This document shows positions 48,712 to 60,703 of a stretch of DNA of 64,000 nucleotides, piece after piece. The position numbers and the translations under genes were made by a program. The notes under the pieces are model-generated. The model saw only the letters and a program-made list of their open reading frames with translations, was not told the origin of the DNA and made no database searches. Every line of letters begins with the position of its first letter. The stretch's first letter is position 1. The DNA lies in assembly GCF_932294415.1 (NCBI RefSeq), contig NC_065537.1, positions 6,738,349 through 6,802,348 of the forward strand. The letters run 5' to 3'. The stretch is from Quercus robur (Eukaryota; Streptophyta; Magnoliopsida; Fagales; Fagaceae).

Positions 48712-50131
48712 AATAATTGGTTGTTTAACTGTTATGAGTCAAGTCAATAAATTGTGTTTTTTTAACTCAAAAGTAAGATTGGAAGTAATCAAATTTATTT
48801 ATAAAAAGAAAAATGAAAGAACAAAGAACCAAGAAATTTTTTTATAGAGTAGGTATGCAAGTGGTCATATCTTTCTTCTTGACATCTTTTAGGAAAAACC
48901 ATTGAAAATAAAAGCTGGAAGAAAAACACATTCATAGAAAGTCTCTTTGTGAGATCAATTATACAATGTATTTTTACCAATTCAAACTAACTACTATGCT
49001 TTTTTAATTGTAGGAATCAGATGAAGCAAAAGGGGATCAATCTCCAAACACCCTTTTTTTCTTAAAAAAATTGAACAAGCCAACTTATGCGTGTTCAGCA
49101 TATAGACTCCTGTAGTACCAACTTAATTGGTACCTTACCTTCTTAATAAGTAATAAGTTTATGATTCCAAATCTGCTAATTCTTCACCCGTGATCAATAG
49201 TTGATTTTTGAATCTTTAGAGCTAAAGTTCTAGATTTTTTATGAATTAAAAAGTGAACAGATCGGATTATAGTGGATTTGATTCTTTTCAAAGTATGTAC
49301 ACAATTGCATTTATCTTTGACCTTTTGAACAAATGCCAAACCAAGTATGTACACAGAAAATAGACTCTTGACTTTGCTTTCTTGGTTTCTTTAAACGTGT
49401 TACATGGGAAGAACTTAATTAGTACTACATTAACAAAATAAAAGAGAAGAAAGAGAAAGTTCCGTAGTGGACTAGTAGGTCTAATTATGAAACTTCTTCT
49501 TCTTGTCCTAATTATTTAAGCAAAAGCTAAACTTTAAGAATCTTAATTGGACTTTCTTAATTGGACTTTCTTAAGCAAAAGCAAAACTGTAGTTGTTAGG
49601 TAATTATCATGTTCTGCTTTCGCTTAAATAATTAAGAAGAAGAAGTTTCTTTAATGAAACTTCTTCTTCTTATCCTAATTATTTAAGCAAAAGCTAAACT
49701 TTAAGAATCTTAATTGGACTTTTGTAATTGGACTTTCTTAAGCGAAAGCAGAACATGATAATTACCTAATAACTACACTAGAACTCACCAATAGAAAGCT
49801 ACACTTTACGGTCATATTTAAAGGGGATGGAAAATGAAAAGGAAAAGAAAAAAAGTGAAAAGATTGTAGTATTTTTTTTTAGTAGTTGGTTGGAAAGAGT
49901 AAATGAGGGAATATTGGTGGGACCTAGATCAACCGAAATGTTTTTTTACCGAAAGAATACCGAGGGAGAAAGAGGTGGACTATAAAAAACCCATGTGCAT
50001 GACTTTTTCTTATTTTTATTATACCAAATTGATTTTCTCTTTCTTTTTCTTTGTTTTTTTTTTCTTTTCCTGTATTTTTCATTTTTTTCCCTCTTTTTCT
50101 ACTTACATTTGTTTTGGATTCTTTGGCTTGT

Positions 50132-50176
<45 letters not shown>

Positions 50177-50313
50177 AAAAAAAAAGGCTAAAATGCAAAA
50201 CTCATCTTTTAAGTTTTTCTAGAATTCATTTCAGTCTTCTAAGTTTGCTTTTATTCATTTTAATCCTCTAAGTTTTAGATTTAATCAATTAAGGAATTTT
50301 CGTCAACTTTTGC

Positions 50314-50348
<35 letters not shown>

Positions 50349-51885
50349 ACCTGGAAAATATTTTTTAGATCAAAAATTTAAAATGATTTTAATGTGTTTC
50401 ATTGCAAGTCCTACGATGAAAACACACTTATGATTACATTTATTTAAGAATAAAGTTTAGTTACAAAACCGATTATAACTCAATAAAATAAACATTACTA
50501 GATATTTTAAAAATCTAACCGTTAAATTGTATGTTCTCTACGCTCTTAATGCACATGTCAAATTTTGTGTCAATTGGATACTTATTTACTATATGATCTA
50601 TGAGTTTATATTTTAAGGTACAAAAACTTGCAATTTAAACGATGTATTGATAACATAACTATTGATTTTTAATTTTCTAGAAACTATGCAAGTATAGAGG
50701 ATATAAGAAGAATATGTAATCCAATAGATATGGAATAAAGTTGTAACCTTAGGTTATAACTAATTTTGTAACTAAACTTTCTCCTTAATTTATATTGTAA
50801 TATTTACATTTAATCAAAATGTTATAACATTCTATCCAAAAAAAAAAAAATGTTATAACATAAAATTTATTACCTACCTTTTATTATTAAATTTTCTATA
50901 TTAAAAAAAAAAAAAAAAACTTTTGTCATTAAAAAAAGGTAAGTTAGATAATGAAAATAATTTTTTCAACAGTAATACTATTTTTTTTAAGGAGAAGATA
51001 CTAGTTCGTTTAGTTAGTTTTTCATGTCCAATGGGCTCCCGGCTGTCTACCCTTTGATGGGCCGAAGTGAGAGTTTAAAGCGGTGGAGCCTATTTTGGTT
51101 TATAGTGGTTATTATGGACGAATCTGCCCCTGGATCATAGCACAGGACCAGGTGGTAACTAAAAGGAGTAAAAGGGAAAATGTGGGCATTTAATTTTTTC
51201 AATGTACGGTACTCGATATTATTTTTGATTACCTGTAACTCATTGTCTTTCTTCTTATTCTTAGTTTCTTTGGTTGCGACTAGGGTCATTTTGGCTCAGT
51301 GATTTGTGTTATTTATTTGTGCAAATTAAAGAAAGCTCTTGTTGTCATGCAATACTTAACTTCTCCATCAATGAGCCTATATAGAATTAGTGTCCCTCCT
51401 GAATTTACGTCTTCTAGTGCCAGCAACTCCCTGTACATGTGGGATTGCTTGCCAAACCAATTCCCCTATTGTGAATTCTCTTTTTCTATCCATATATGCT
51501 TATAGCTCTCAACCATCTTTTCAAGATGTCTAGCATGCTCTTGAGCCCCATGTGTACCTTTTCACTGGGCCTAGCTAAAGTGCCAATGGTAACATGGTTT
51601 GGACATCTACATTGATATGGTTTTGTTCCATGTAAAACAATTTGTACCAAAATATTTAATAATATGATATAGCTAACTTGAAAAACTTAGAAGGTGAATT
51701 AAGTGTGTAAAGTTGTGATTTCCAACTATCCTTTGTTGGCTTTAGTTCCATACCAAATTTGGTAGTAATTCAATCAATCATTTTCCTGTATTTATGTAGG
51801 TTTAATTGTAAAGGATGAGTGTGAGAGATTGGTGAAAAATCAAGCTTGCTATGAAGATCAGTGAAGTTTTGCGACTAGCTCACAA
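48712..51885. repeat. long duplicated segment, copy B
   Basis: Colinear with 6656-10196, ending about 80 bases into the LTR that starts at 51807. It preserves empty sites for the copy A MITE (49082-49090) and SINE (51150-51160). It has its own local rearrangement at 49491-49774, and T and A runs at about 50132-50168 and 50320-50347. No protein-coding gene is recognised. Confidence 0.85.
49491..49774. repeat. local direct plus inverted duplication in copy B
   Basis: A stretch starting AACTTCTTCTTCTTGTCC (49491-49582) is repeated directly at 49660-49751. Between them, 49591-49625 is the inverse of 49740-49774 (AGCGAAAGCAGAACATGATA and complement). Copy A has a simpler form here (7850-7985). 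Confidence 0.8.
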
Positions 51886-52537
51886 GTTTTGTAAGGCCTT
51901 TAGCATGCCAAAATATTGGTTTAAGTCCTAAAAAATGAAAACCACGCTTTTAAAAAGTAATAAAATGAGGAATTACATTGGATTAATTATTCTAGTGATC
52001 CAAGAGTTCAAAATCCCAAAAGCTTGCCATTTTATTTGCTGAGCTTGAATTTTTGATCCAACCATCTGATCAAAATAAAATTTTATCCATTTTAAAGATA
52101 ATGAAATCCCCTTCAAAAGGATAGCACAATGGCCTATAATTTGATTAAACTCTTCAGTTTTTACATCTAATAATTCACTTGCTACAAAAATTAAAAAATT
52201 AGATGGACACGTGGTGTAAAATTGGACTCTAATTGAAATCCAATTTAGAATCTAATTAAATTTAGAATTTTCGATTTTTACACTCAATAATTCACTTTGC
52301 ACAAAATTGAAAATTAAATAGAATACGTGACGCAAAATTAAGAATCTAATTGAATTTTCTTCGCTTAAGCATAACACAGTCTTACTCATGCTAATGGACT
52401 GTATACTAGCCAAACAATGTGTTTATTTACAGGCCTTTGACCACGTGTTTTTGGACCTCAACAGAGGAGGATAGGCCATCTGTTGTCTTTGGGTTTGGAT
52501 GATAGAGTCCTATTACTTGTTGAACCTGATTGATTTA
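51886..52537. other. intergenic DNA, no gene seen
   Basis: Sequence specific to the right side of copy B. It contains a short near-duplicate (TCTAATTGAAATCCAATTTAG-type phrases, 52140-52360) but no coding signal. Confidence 0.5.
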
Positions 52538-52848
52538 GGCTGCATTTGAAAATAGTTGAAAAAACTAGCTTTTAGCTTATTCAGCTTATTTCAAGTTCCC
52601 CACGTGAAACTTTAGATTATTTGCAAGCCCACTTGCTACTTTTTCAGGAACAAAAGATCATTTGCAAGTGTTTGTGGGCTTATTTGAGTTACTTTTTGGT
52701 TTGCTTTTTTAATGCAAGCGCTGTTTACAGGTTTCCTAGGCCGACTTTTTCTTTTACTTTTTTTTTCTCTTTTAATTTTTTTTTTCTACCATACTTTCAT
52801 CAATAAACTTTTAATAAAAAATTAAATAAATTTTTCCCAAACGGACTC
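52538..52848. mobile_element. MITE-like sequence, GGCTGCATTTG / CCAAACGGACTC ends
   Basis: The left end GGCTGCATTTGAAAA and the right end (reverse complement AGTCCGTTTGGGAAAA) are inverted in the style of plant hAT-type MITEs with GTTTGG-type ends. The interior is non-coding and T-rich. No clean target duplication was found. Confidence 0.45.
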
Positions 52849-53182
52849 TTAAACTACTTTTAACTTTTTATTATACTTCTTTATTTGTTGTTGTAATTTG
52901 ATTTTTATTTTCTTTCAATATATGATGTGATTTGGGAATACTTATAGGCCCTGGATTAGAGAGTTGATTATTGCTGAATACTATTTCTTTGTGAAGGACG
53001 TGTTTAGTTCAAAGTCCAACTAAGACAACCAATTATTGGCTTGCATGTACTAGCACTTGGTTTCAGCACATAATCTAGTGTGTGAAGGAAATTATTATCC
53101 GCTAATACCAGCAAGAAATTATTATTATTTAAAAAAAAAAAAAAGCAAAAGGAAATAAGGAAAATTGGATGATTTTGCAACT

Positions 53183-53452
53183 AGGGTCCGTTTGGATACA
53201 GCTGAAAACTGAAAACTGAAACTGAAAACTGAAAAACACTGTAGCGAAATAATTTTTAAATGTGTGAATAGTATCGTGGGACCCATTTTTAATGAAAAAG
53301 TTGCTGAAAAGTGAAATTTGTGAATCCGTAAACAGTACACGATGTGCTGTGATTGGTCCAAAAAAATTTGAAAAGTCAAAGTTTGCGGCTACTGTTCATT
53401 GAACGGTGCATGAACAGTAGCCGCAACCCTCAAAACGCTCAAAAAACGAGTG

Positions 53453-53484
<32 letters not shown>

Positions 53485-53530
53485 GTAAACGCAGACGCAG
53501 AAGTTTTCATCCCAATCCAAACGCAACCCT
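53183..53530. mobile_element. MITE with AGGGTCCGTTTGGAT ends
   Basis: The left end AGGGTCCGTTTGGATACAGC and the right end (reverse complement AGGGTTGCGTTTGGATTGGG) are inverted. The interior has the usual features of this plant MITE class: repeated GAAAACTGAAA, AACACTGTAGC, GTGGGACCCA, CAGTAGCCGC and a long A run (about 53453-53483). It is non-coding. The target duplication is unclear. Confidence 0.75.
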
Positions 53531-53728
53531 AATAGTCTAATACACTTAAGTCTAGCTAATATAACTTTTGAACAAGTTTACCAGTATCACTCTAGAGTCT
53601 AAATAAGATTCATAAACATCCTAAGGTATAGTTAAGTCGTTTATCTTGTATTACATTTATATCTCTTTCATCCTCTCCTCTTCTCTTTTATTTATGTTTC
53701 GAAATGGCATGGCATGACATAGTCTAAG

Positions 53729-54105
53729 ATAAAGCAGAGGTCAAATTTAAGAACTAATACATCAGAATAATAAGATATTAACACGATTAATCTAATAAAT
53801 TTGAAAAAATCATTAAAAAAATGATGCATGAAACTCACATTCAGAAAATGATAAAAAAATAAAGTAGTACTAATTAAGAAATAATAAAAATGAATTACTG
53901 TGAAATTAGTGTTGATTAGTAACGTCATATACATGCTCAAGATAAAGCAAAGGTCAAATTAGGAACAAATACATTAGAATAAGATATTAACATGATTAAT
54001 CTAACAAATTTGAAAAAATCAATAAAAAATGCTGTAACTCATTCAGAAAATGACCCAAAAAAAATGATATATCACTATTTAAGAAATAATAAAAATGAAA
54101 TTAGT
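53729..54105. repeat. two-copy tandem repeat, unit about 200 bp, downstream of the NAC gene
   Basis: AAGATAAAGCAGAGGTCAAA begins one unit (53729) and AAGATAAAGCAAAGGTCAAA the next (53940). Both continue through GATATTAACA.GATTAATCTA and AAGAAATAATAAAAATGAA. They lie immediately 3' of the NAC coding region. Confidence 0.8.
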
Positions 54106-54178
54106 GTTTTTTACTTTCTATTAAAAAAAAGTTAATATAGATCGATTGGAGATGCGCCATCTCTTGCCCAGTGAGGTC

Positions 54179-55199
54179 TTAGATGTTGGTCTTCTGGATA
54201 TTCTCCTTCTTTGAAATGCAACAGATGACATAATTATCCTGCAATAACAACAACAACAAAAACATTTAGGGAGACGTTCAAACTTTAAACCATATTGAAA
54301 TTTTGCATTGTGTATTTTTTTATTTTTTTATTATTAAACATGAAAATTAGGAAACATATATATGCATCAGCAAAAAATCCATGGCTGTTTATTCCATATA
54401 TAATAAATAAAATCAAATAACTTTGGAAAATATACAACATTAAGCAATTCAATATCATTAAGACAAAAAAAAGTGGGTCACCATAATTGTAACCAAATAA
54501 AATGGGAGAGAATAAGCATTTAAAGTCGGACTTGATCATAGAATCAATTATGTGTCAACACCCAATTCCTAGAATATGTTAAAGTTCACACTCATCTATT
54601 CTCAGGCAATCAAGTTTGAGAATCAAATATTAATGATATAAATAGATTTCAAAGAAACTCAAGAAACAGAGCAATATGGATTATAAATATATAATATCAA
54701 GAAGAAGAAGAAGAAAAAACCTTACATTATTAGTCGTGTTTGCAAACTGCCCGTCAAGTCGGTATTCATTCATGGTCCACCTTCCCGTGCCATTGAAGCC
54801 ATTCTTAGCAACAAAACTGAAACTTCGCTTAGACCCATAGTGAATTGTTTTGCTATCATCATAAAGCACTTCGTCCTTTTGACTTCTCCAAGTTGCAGAA
54901 TGTGTAGATCTCTCAACGTGCTTATTTTTCTTCTTCAGTTTGGTGTAAAAATAGAGACGGTCCATATGGGTTTCTTGAAAAATCTTCATCCACGTGCTAG
55001 GATCCCCAAAAACATCACAGTCGACGATAACATTCATCGAGTCCTCGAAGATTGGGTTCCCTTGGACCTTGTTGAGAAGATAGTAGAGAACAATTTCTTG
55101 GTCATTGGGTCTAAACTTGACACCAGGTGGCAACTCCATAATTAAGTAGCTTCTGCACCAGCACTGATCTGATGACGAACCTTGTTGTTGTGTCGACAA
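54179..55199 (-). CDS. compact NAC-domain transcription factor
   Basis: Two exons on the minus strand, 54726-55199 and 54179-54238, are joined at AAT|GTAAGG and TTGCAG|GAT in phase 0. They give 178 residues. NAC subdomain A is seen as ELPPGVKFRPNDQEIVLYYL (residues 22-41). Later parts are DRLYFYTKLKKK, ATWRS, FSFVAKNGFNGTGRWTMNEY and, after the intron, NYVICCISKK, where most NACs read VLCRIxKK. NAC proteins are nuclear DNA-binding dimers. Here the protein stops almost directly after the domain, with no activation region, so a dominant-negative or partner role is possible. A TATA stretch lies at 55430-55441. The basic subdomain is shorter than usual and Cys replaces Arg in CRI. It may be expressed or may be drifting. 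Confidence 0.78.
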
Positions 55200-55429
55200 T
55201 GAGTGCTCAAAAGATCGCTGGAGTTGAAACTAACCGAGAATCTTCAAAGGGTTTGAAGATGATGAATGGAGTTTGCGTAAAAGAAGATTTCTTCAAGTGG
55301 GGGTTTGAAGAGAAGAGCACGCAATATTGAATGTTTTTGTAGCAACAGAGAAGAGAAGAAATAATAATGATTACAGAAAGGAAAGCTTTGGGTCTGAGTT
55401 ATTAATGGAGGTTTAGGGTTAAGGAAGGT

Positions 55430-55441
55430 TATATTTATATA
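55430..55441 (-). promoter_or_regulatory. TATA box of the NAC gene
   Basis: The minus strand reads TATATAAATATA, about 230 bases before the ATG at 55199, which leaves a 5'UTR of roughly 200 bases. GA-rich sequence lies just upstream of it. Confidence 0.5.
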
Positions 55442-55736
55442 ATATAAAAAGAGAGAGAGATCGGAGATGTGGGGTAAAATGGTAATTAGCGATAATAAAC
55501 CTCCAACGGTCAGAACAGTAGTGGAAAGTTTATCAATGTAATTTCAATTTGTTTTGTCTTTTTTCGAATTGGGTTTAATTAATTTTCTTTCCTAACGGCG
55601 GCGGCATTTCCACGTGTCCTATGGAGAGTGGCTAGAATTTTATTTATTACACACCAGGTCAGTTGTACTTGAACACGAGATAAGGGTTTTAGTTGAGTTA
55701 GTGAGAGACCAACGGAGTGGTTATGGTTCAAGAAAT

Positions 55737-55767
<31 letters not shown>

Positions 55768-55869
55768 GAGGAAGTGAAGAAACTTTGTTCAGGCATTTTC
55801 TCAAACATGGTGGAGGCATCAATGTTAAGTGGTTATCGTTGATGTTAAACAATATATATGGTTTCACAT

Positions 55870-56280
55870 TTGAGTTGGTAAACGATGTTTCCATTCCCAC
55901 GTCCACCGACGAGGAAGGTGCGGGAATGTCAACGAGGCGATTTATCGGTTTTTGAAGCATTTCCGGGACAGTTCCACGGCGTCTTAGTCGGAAGATGGGT
56001 TGATCAGGGAAGGGAAGTATGAGATTGCAATCGAAAGAGTCATTGAAATCGAAGGGCAAGTCGCTCGATGTCAATGCACGCGACGTGTTTGATTATGATC
56101 TTGGCTTGTACACCAAGATGGTTGGGTACCCACTTGAAGTGCTGGCGATTTTCGACATTTTTTTTATGAACATTGTGGGACGAATTAACCCCTTGTTTGA
56201 AAAGCACATTCAAACTCGGATTTTTAATCTCAAGAGCTCCACTTGGTGTACATCAGGCTGAGGGCCTGAGCCCATCTCTG
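55870..56280 (+). pseudogene. MCM4 (replicative helicase subunit) exon fragment, decayed
   Basis: The plus strand encodes part of the MCM4 N-terminal domain, a subunit of the MCM2-7 helicase. VNEAIYRFLKHFRDSSTAS is followed by an in-frame TAG near 55986, then SEDGLIREGKYEIAIERVIE. One frame change near 56059 leads to KSLDVNARDVFDYDLGLYTK, MVGYPLEVLAIFDI and GRINPLFEKHIQTRIFNLKS. Remnants resembling MRNLNPS follow out of frame near 56255. Exons for the rest of the protein, including the ATPase, are absent, so this is a truncated pseudogene. The minus-strand frame at 55721-56074 is its shadow. Confidence 0.82.
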
Positions 56281-57664
56281 TTTTGTTAATGAATGTTTTC
56301 AAGCTAATTTGGGGTGAAAAATTTTGGTTTCAGAATTTGGCTTCTATAAATGGTTTATGAATGATGTGGGTAGGTTTTGGTTGTGTGTGAATTAAAGTTG
56401 GGTAGGAAAACATAAGGTTGTTATTGATGAGGGGATATATATAGGTGATTGATGTTGAGTTTAATATATTTTAATTAGGTTCAGCATGGTGTGAAGTTTT
56501 TTTTTTGTGATTGGGGGTTTACAATTTGGATGAGTAATACAATTGGCAGTGGGTCTTGGTCAATCTTGAATGGTAGGGTGAGTGAGAGTCATTTGAGGGT
56601 GGGTTATAGGTTTGGAATAGATGGATCTTCAGGGTAGTGGCTTATTAATGATAAGGCTAGGGTTTACAAATCTATCTGGGATGCAAGTTGGTTAATTCAT
56701 GAAATTGGCATTATGGGTCTTGCCCTCTTGCTCTGTCTTAGGGTAGATGTCTTAATAATGGTGGAGTTTTGCTCAAAGTGTGTAAAATAACACTGGGTGC
56801 AAACTATACCCCAAGAGATTTGAAGGTTTGGTGAAGTAGCAGGAGCCACTAGTAAAGAAGAGTAAGAACTTTATATACAAATGATATTTGAAGGGAGACC
56901 TACTACTTGAAGTCCTATTTATTCACATGATATTTTATTATTAAAGGATAATATTATATTACGTTTTCCTGTTCTGTTTCATTATAGTGCTGAAGTGCGA
57001 GTCAATAACTTTGTAGCCGAAGGTGGAGTTGTTGAAGGTCCTGTACTGAGGACAAAAATCATCTATTTTTTCTGTTCTCTTTAACTAAAAGGATATGGAA
57101 ATCTATTATGAACTTATGTTTAATCTCTGACCCCAAATTCAACTTGCTGGATTTAGTTGATTGGAGTGTAATTCACCTAAAAATGCAATTAGCTTGTTGG
57201 ACAACTATATACCACCAGAGTGGAGACAAAAAATAAAAAATAAATAAAATAAAATAAATAAATAAAAGGTGATTCTTCGCACTAAGAGACTATATACAGA
57301 AGACCAGTTTATTAGAGTCATAATGAAAGATGTTAAGGATGTTCAAGAGTTCAATTTTGAATCATGTGCTGCGCTGTAAATGGAGGATGAATGTTTTACG
57401 AGTTTGTAAGGGTGTTTGATCAGTGTGTTGCAAGGTGGGGATTGAGAATTGTGTTTTGTAAATTAGATGAATAGCCTGACTTGGCACTCCTTAGGTTAAG
57501 GATGGGTTTTGATTAGCTACAATTAGCATTTGGTTTTTGGCTTTGCTGTACTATAGCTTTACATTTTTGCAGGTGTCGTACTTGGTTTAGTGCAATTAGC
57601 TATTAGGTGTTGGATAGGTGTGTGTATTCTATTCTTTGTTATTGACATGACTGATTCTTTCAAT

Positions 57665-57702
<38 letters not shown>

Positions 57703-57799
57703 TAGCTGAAGGAATTATAATCTAGAATCCTAGATATTCACATCACATTCCTTATACTCAATAAGTGGGAAGAGTAAATTGAAAGTTAATTCTTAGAGT
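56281..57799. other. spacer between the MCM4 and mannosidase relics
   Basis: T/G-rich DNA without recognisable exons. The phrase ATATTATATTACGTTTTCCT (56947) recurs at 58391 as part of the tandem duplication below. An (AT)n tract lies at 57668-57699. Confidence 0.5.
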
Positions 57800-58015
57800 A
57801 AAAAACACATTTATAAGTTACTGGTCTCCATCATAAGCTATATTGTTGGATGGGAGAAGCTTGGTAAGAGTATCATTTTATTTTAATGAACTGCCTTTTT
57901 CCCATGCATTAAATATTAGAACTCGGTCTAACTATACATTCTCATCTTCTCCATTGGTTGTTATTGTTTTAGTTTATAAACCCGTAGGATTTGAGAAAGT
58001 AATACGAATTCCTGT
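57800..58015 (+). pseudogene. alpha-mannosidase (GH38) exon remnants, copy 1
   Basis: An exon end reading AILLDGRSL with donor (CTTG|GTAAGA, 57862) is followed after about 95 bases by an exon reading VVIVLVYKPVGFEKVIRIP with donor CCTGTGAGTG. Plant vacuolar/lysosomal alpha-mannosidases have LDGRSLVVVxYNPLGWKRxEVIRIPV at this place. Only these two small exon pieces survive, and a stop precedes AILLDGRSL. Identification is by motif similarity in both tandem copies. Confidence 0.6.
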
Positions 58016-58469
58016 GAGTGCTTCTATTCTTACTCTTCCTTGTGTAATTGAATTTTTTACTTAATATATTTACATGCATGCAAGTTGCTTTTCTTGAACC
58101 CAATTATTGAAATTACTTTTTTTTGTGCATAAGTAACAATTAACAACCTACCACTTGAAATTTGTTATAAAAATATTGTGAATATAACATTTCTCTTTCT
58201 TAACTTAGTGATGGTTTATTCATTCTGATGTTTGGACCTTACTATCATGGGTCTCTACCATTTAAAGCACCCGGAACAGTAAATATCATTGCTTTTAATA
58301 AGCCAACAAGAGGTTATTGATTTTTATTTGGACACATCACTAATATTACTTTATTAATAATTTTTTTTTTATTAATATTGATGAATGATATTATATTACG
58401 TTCTCCTGTACTCTTTCACCATAATGTTCAAGAGTGAATCGATGACTTTGTAGTAAAAAAAAAAAAAAA

Positions 58470-58725
58470 AAACATTTATGAGTTACTGTTCTGCATCACA
58501 AAATGTATTGATGGATGGGGAGAAGCTTGGTAAGAGTATCATTTTATTTTCTATATTTTCACTCAAAAAAGAGTATTATTTTATTTTAATTTGAACTGTC
58601 TTTCCCATGCATTAAATATTTAATTAAAACTCGATCTAACGTCCTGTACACTCATCTTCTCTGCAGGTTGTTGTTTTGGTTTATAATCCCTTAGGATTTG
58701 CGGAAGTAATACGAATTCTTGTGAG
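58470..58725 (+). pseudogene. alpha-mannosidase (GH38) exon remnants, copy 2
   Basis: This is a second copy of the same two exon pieces. SYCSASQNVLMDGEKL is followed by GTAAGAG. After an intron lengthened by a short duplicated TATTATTTTATTTT phrase, a good acceptor (CTCTGCAG) precedes VVVLVYNPLGFAEVIRI and GTGAGTG. It keeps YNPLG and the acceptor better than copy 1. The whole segment 57780-58150 is tandemly duplicated at 58450-58790. Confidence 0.6.
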
Positions 58726-58789
58726 TGCTTCTATTCTTTGTCTTCCTTGTGTACGTAATTGATTTTTTTTACTTAATATATTTTTCGTT

Positions 58790-59913
58790 AGTGCTTCATA
58801 CCCAGCACTTATTATATACCATGTTCCAAGATAATTTTATTATCATATTGTATAGATTTTGCTTTATCCCTTGTTTATCTAATTGTAATTATATACATGC
58901 AAGTCGCTTTTCTTGAACTTAATGATTGTTTATCCATTCTGATTTCTGGACCTTACTAATACCGTTCCCTGTCATTTAGAGTACCACCCTGAATACTGAA
59001 TAGCATTGCTTTTAATAAGTCTGCATAGGTTATTGATTCTTACTTAGGCACATCTATACATCACTAACATTATTTTATCATTTATCTTAACAACCTATTT
59101 TGTGAAAAATTTTGGCTTCGGATTTTATTGTAAACATAAGTATTGGTAGCATCATAATGCACTCAAATTATGGTTCTTTATTTCTTTTAGAGATAATTTC
59201 TAAAAACTCTAAAAAAAAAAAATAAAAAATAAAAAAAAAAACTTACAAAAAATCCATAAACTATGGGATTATTTTTGTACTTTACACCCCATAATATGAA
59301 ATATGAAAACTTGTAATGATCACCACCCCTTTCGCTTCCAATGGTTTATAATGATGTTGTACATGTGCACTGCGATATTGACGTTGGAAGAAAGATGATA
59401 GAAAAGACTCATGTTATAAGGGAAGCCATTTTATGCTCATAACTTATCTAATTGAGACACCTGTATTTCTTTCTTTATTTTTACTCTATTTTTATTTATT
59501 TATTTTTGTGAAAAGGATACCCAACTCCATTAGCATCAGTTATATTATGTTAAATGTCATTTTTAACGCATCAACACATACTTTATTTATTTTACCATAG
59601 CATTTAACTTTACACGCTACATGGCTACATCACATCTTCTGTCTTAAGATTCAATACCTTAAAATAATATGGCCAACTCATAAAATAATATATATAAAAA
59701 AACCATTTTTCATTCATTCATTTCACCTCTCTCTCTCTCTCTCAATTTTTTCCTCTTCATAAAACCCAAATCAAACTATTTTTCTTCTTCTTATTTCTCC
59801 ATCTCTGCACCAACCCAAATCAGCTAAACCAAATCCAGCATCAAACCCAAACCGATCAAACCTGAACAAATCTAGCCACTACCACCCACAACCTAGAAAA
59901 GCCAATCATAACC
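58790..59913. other. intergenic DNA with CT microsatellite
   Basis: No gene seen. An A-rich run lies at 59208-59240 and a (CT)n tract at about 59726-59743. A block of ACCCAAATC/AACCAAATC-type phrases precedes the GC-rich insert. Confidence 0.5.
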
Positions 59914-60694
59914 TGGGATGCACGGACGCGGCTCCCAGGCCGGCGCACCCGCGTCCGACGCGGCGGGACGCGGCGACGCGGGAGGGACGCCGCAGACCGC
60001 GCGTCCGTCCCGCGTCGTGCCGCGTCGCGCCACGTGGCAGATCCCGAATCGGGCCGACGCGGGCCGACGCGGCCAAAGTCGGCGCCGACGCGGCCGAAAT
60101 CGGCGCCGACGCGGCCGAAATCGGGCCGACTCGGTCCGTATCGGCCGTATCGGCCTGTATCGGCCGAAACGGCCGAGTCAGGCCGAAATTCAAAAAAAAA
60201 AAAAAAAAAAAAAAGTTGCAAACGCACCTTATTCCCAGACCCCTTAAGTCCCTCACACTTCATCCAGTCACTCCGTCCCTCATCTCCTTCTCTGTGTTCA
60301 TAGCTGCTTCGTCCCTCATCTCCTCAGTCACTCCGTCCCTCACACTGCACTGCTTCAGCCTTAGGTGTGCTCTCTCTGCTCTTTTCTTTAATTTTTATTC
60401 TTTGTTCTTTACGATTTCTCTCTTTCAAATTGCTTAGAAATAAATTTGTGAATCTGAAAATTTACGTTTTAGTTGTTATCTATTATTACTCTTAAATTTG
60501 GTATTTGTTTATATAATATGAAAAAGTAAAAGTATGCTTAGCAATATATTAAATATATATTATAAAAATATTTTTAATAATTTTTTAATCGCCGAGTCCT
60601 GCCGCACCCGCACCCACCTTTTTCAAAAATTGCCGAGTCCCGCACCCGCACCCGCACCCGCACCCGAGTCTCGAAACGCACCCGTGCTTCATAG
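59914..60694. mobile_element. GC-rich TIR transposon-like insert with 9-bp flanking repeat
   Basis: A perfect ATCATAACC flanks both sides (59905-59913 and 60695-60703). The ends carry related inverted motifs (GGGATGCACGGACGCG on the left; ATGAAGCACGGGTGCG as reverse complement of the right). The left 270 bases are extremely CpG-rich, with repeats of GGCCGACGCGG, CCGTATCGG and GTCGGCGCCGAC, then an A run (60191-60213) and ordinary leader-like sequence. It ends in (CCCGCA)n near 60640-60663. Either hAT (8 bp) or Mutator-like (9 bp) fits. The arginine/proline-rich frames in several phases are composition artefacts. Confidence 0.6.
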
Positions 60695-60703
60695 ATCATA
60701 ACC

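Noticed and set aside
55721-56074. 117-codon minus-strand frame
   Set aside because: Antisense shadow of the MCM4 fragment, with a poly-lysine tail from a T run.
59856-60303. Several long arginine/proline-rich frames on both strands
   Set aside because: They arise from the CpG-rich tandem repeat lacking stops, in several phases at once, with no recognisable family.
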